From Candidatus Gastranaerophilales bacterium (GTDB taxonomy: Bacteria; Cyanobacteriota; Vampirovibrionia; Gastranaerophilales; Gastranaerophilaceae), in NCBI GenBank assembly GCA_944326455.1, contig CALVEA010000004.1:1-32304 (forward strand): a stretch of DNA of 32,304 nt, in the 5' to 3' direction. The notes beneath the pieces are model-generated. The model did not search any database. It was given only the letters and a program-made list of their open reading frames with translations, and was not told the DNA's origin. Position numbers and translations under genes: made by a program. Shown one piece after another: positions 31,254-32,304 of the stretch (position 1 is the first letter of the stretch; every line of letters begins with the position of its first letter).

Positions 31254-31853
31254 ATGATATTTAAACGTATATGTAAAATAACTTTTATTGCCCATGGTGC
31301 AACTGTTCATTCGCTTGAAGGGATAATATGCGATACTTTAAAGTACCCAAAGCTTAATGAGTTTGGGGAAGAAGAGATGGAAAAAGTCTGTGAATATCTT
31401 GAAAAAAGGGGAGTTCCCTATGATAGGATTTATTCCAGCCCGGCTGCTTGCTGTACTCAATCTGCCCAAATTATTGCCAAAATGTTTAAGAGAAAGGTTG
31501 ATATAATCGATTTCCCTAATAGAAACCATGGTGAATGGAATGGTCTTTCGTACTCAGAGCTTTTTGATAATGGCGGACCTTCGGCTATAACAGGTACTCC
31601 TAAGAATGGTGAATCGTTTGAAGCGTTTAACCAAAGAGTTTCAGATTCTATTGACAAGCTTGTTAACAGCAACAAGGGTAATCGTATAATTATTGTGACA
31701 TCTCCCGAAATAATTCAGTCTGCTTTGGCTAAAGCTCTGAATCTTCCTCCTGAAAGCCAGTTTAAGATGCTTATAAAAACCGGTTCCTTGACCCAGATAA
31801 GTTATTTTGAAACTTGGTCAAGCGTAATTTATTCAGGATATGTTCCTCTATAG
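31254..31853 (+). CDS. Histidine-phosphatase-fold (phosphoglycerate mutase-like) protein, catalytic residues missing
   Basis: A 199-residue protein with the histidine phosphatase layout: 'ITFIAHGATVHS' at the RHG position, 'YDRIYSSPAACCTQSAQIIA' at the SSP-x2-RA-x-QTA position, 'NHGEWNGLSYSEL' and 'IIIVTSPEIIQSAL' at the second-His position. His14 is kept, but Arg of RHG is Ala13, the second Arg position is Cys, and the second His is Ser150. It is probably not an active phosphatase. Its stop overlaps the convergent fliE gene by 6 bp. The gene is host chromosome, outside the element. Confidence 0.83.
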   Translation: MIFKRICKITFIAHGATVHSLEGIICDTLKYPKLNEFGEEEMEKVCEYLEKRGVPYDRIYSSPAACCTQSAQIIAKMFKRKVDIIDFPNRNHGEWNGLSYSELFDNGGPSAITGTPKNGESFEAFNQRVSDSIDKLVNSNKGNRIIIVTSPEIIQSALAKALNLPPESQFKMLIKTGSLTQISYFETWSSVIYSGYVPL

Positions 31854-32267
31854 AGCCATGCTGTTAATCTCTGTATAAGCTGATAGTATGCGGTTTCTTA
31901 TCTGGACTGCCATTTGAAGGCTCAGGTCTGCTTTTTCAGCGGCTATCATAGCTTCGTGGACACTGGTTGAACCTCCTGCGGCAAGGTCTTCTTGCAGCCT
32001 GTCAGCTTCAAGTTTGGCTCTGTTAACAGCATTGAGGCTTCCTCCGAGACTGGATTCAATTTGGTTCATAAAATTCCCCATCCCGTACGGATCATTTTTA
32101 TCATCAAGGGGTACTGCTTTGGAAGCAGTATCAAGAGCTTTTTCAAACTCAGTCGGCTCAGACTCAATCTCAAAAGATGCCTGTCCTTGCAGATATCGAT
32201 TGTACTCTTTAACGGCATTTAAGTTAAACTCTGTGTTAAAGCCTTCTATATTTGTTGAAAAATTCAT
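31848..32267 (-). CDS. fliE: Flagellar hook-basal body protein FliE
   Basis: A 139-residue rod-to-MS-ring adaptor. The C-terminus is the diagnostic FliE pattern: 'SVHEAMIAAEKADLSLQMAVQIRNRILSAY'. The N-terminal 60 residues are longer and more acidic than in the E. coli protein (about 104 residues). AGAGG lies 8 bp before the ATG. It implies a flagellated host or ancestor; the next basal-body genes would be expected beyond the window's right edge or elsewhere. Confidence 0.88.
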   Translation of the reverse strand: MNFSTNIEGFNTEFNLNAVKEYNRYLQGQASFEIESEPTEFEKALDTASKAVPLDDKNDPYGMGNFMNQIESSLGGSLNAVNRAKLEADRLQEDLAAGGSTSVHEAMIAAEKADLSLQMAVQIRNRILSAYTEINSMAL

Positions 32268-32304
32268 TTATTGTACCTCTAACTATATATTCATAGCGGT
32301 TTGC

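Overview
The window is AT-rich bacterial chromosome carrying one integrated element. The host looks diderm: it has an outer-membrane porin-like barrel, a type IV pilin-like fragment and flagellar FliE. Gene content and protein style (pilin-like tail, tandem nucleotidases and an orphan protease-like protein whose N-termini are disordered and carry a Phe-Lys/Arg motif) suggest an uncultured gut lineage such as Gastranaerophilales (Vampirovibrionia/Melainabacteria). That placement is inference from style, not from a marker gene.

Positions 1-19934 and 31019-32304 are ordinary chromosome. From the left: a pilin-like gene end; a GGDEF/HD-GYP cyclic-di-GMP protein; a small membrane histidine kinase with worn ATP-site motifs; dihydropteroate synthase; a porin-like barrel; a formate/nitrite channel; a lineage-specific protein with a possible papain-like triad; a leftward four-gene run (LysM protein, RadA, GT-C glycosyltransferase, amidohydrolase); a rightward set (Gfo/Idh/MocA oxidoreductase, CDP-alcohol phosphatidyltransferase, TrmL, NnrD); two tandem 5'-nucleotidase paralogues; RuvA; and tRNA-Ser(UGA). 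Right of the element lie a histidine-phosphatase-fold protein lacking most catalytic residues, and FliE.

The element spans about 11.0 kb (20001-31018), bounded by an exact 33-bp direct repeat of the tRNA-Ser 3' end. It encodes a tyrosine integrase with an inserted helix-turn-helix, an excisionase-like protein, a zinc-finger/TOPRIM primase, a DUF3987-like putative helicase, an OB-fold protein, an XRE repressor, a LuxR-type HTH protein and a uracil-DNA glycosylase. No capsid, terminase, tail, relaxase or conjugation gene is visible, so it resembles a phage satellite or other replication-competent integrative island. Its cis architecture is readable: mirrored GGGACT boxes near each att site (candidate integrase arm sites), GCAATTACYGC iterons both near attL and in a dyad just before the primase (candidate origin), a duplicated ~95-bp leader in front of two genes, and a candidate repressor dyad between ung and the XRE gene.

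The most interesting content is (1) a three-gene cargo block between the integrase and attR, whose first protein carries an IQVG-NNN motif like the RHIM amyloid-signalling core, followed by a zinc-ribbon protein and a membrane-anchored protein, and (2) two adjacent genes that keep the fold signatures of a DNA methyltransferase and a DnaB helicase but have lost their key catalytic motifs.
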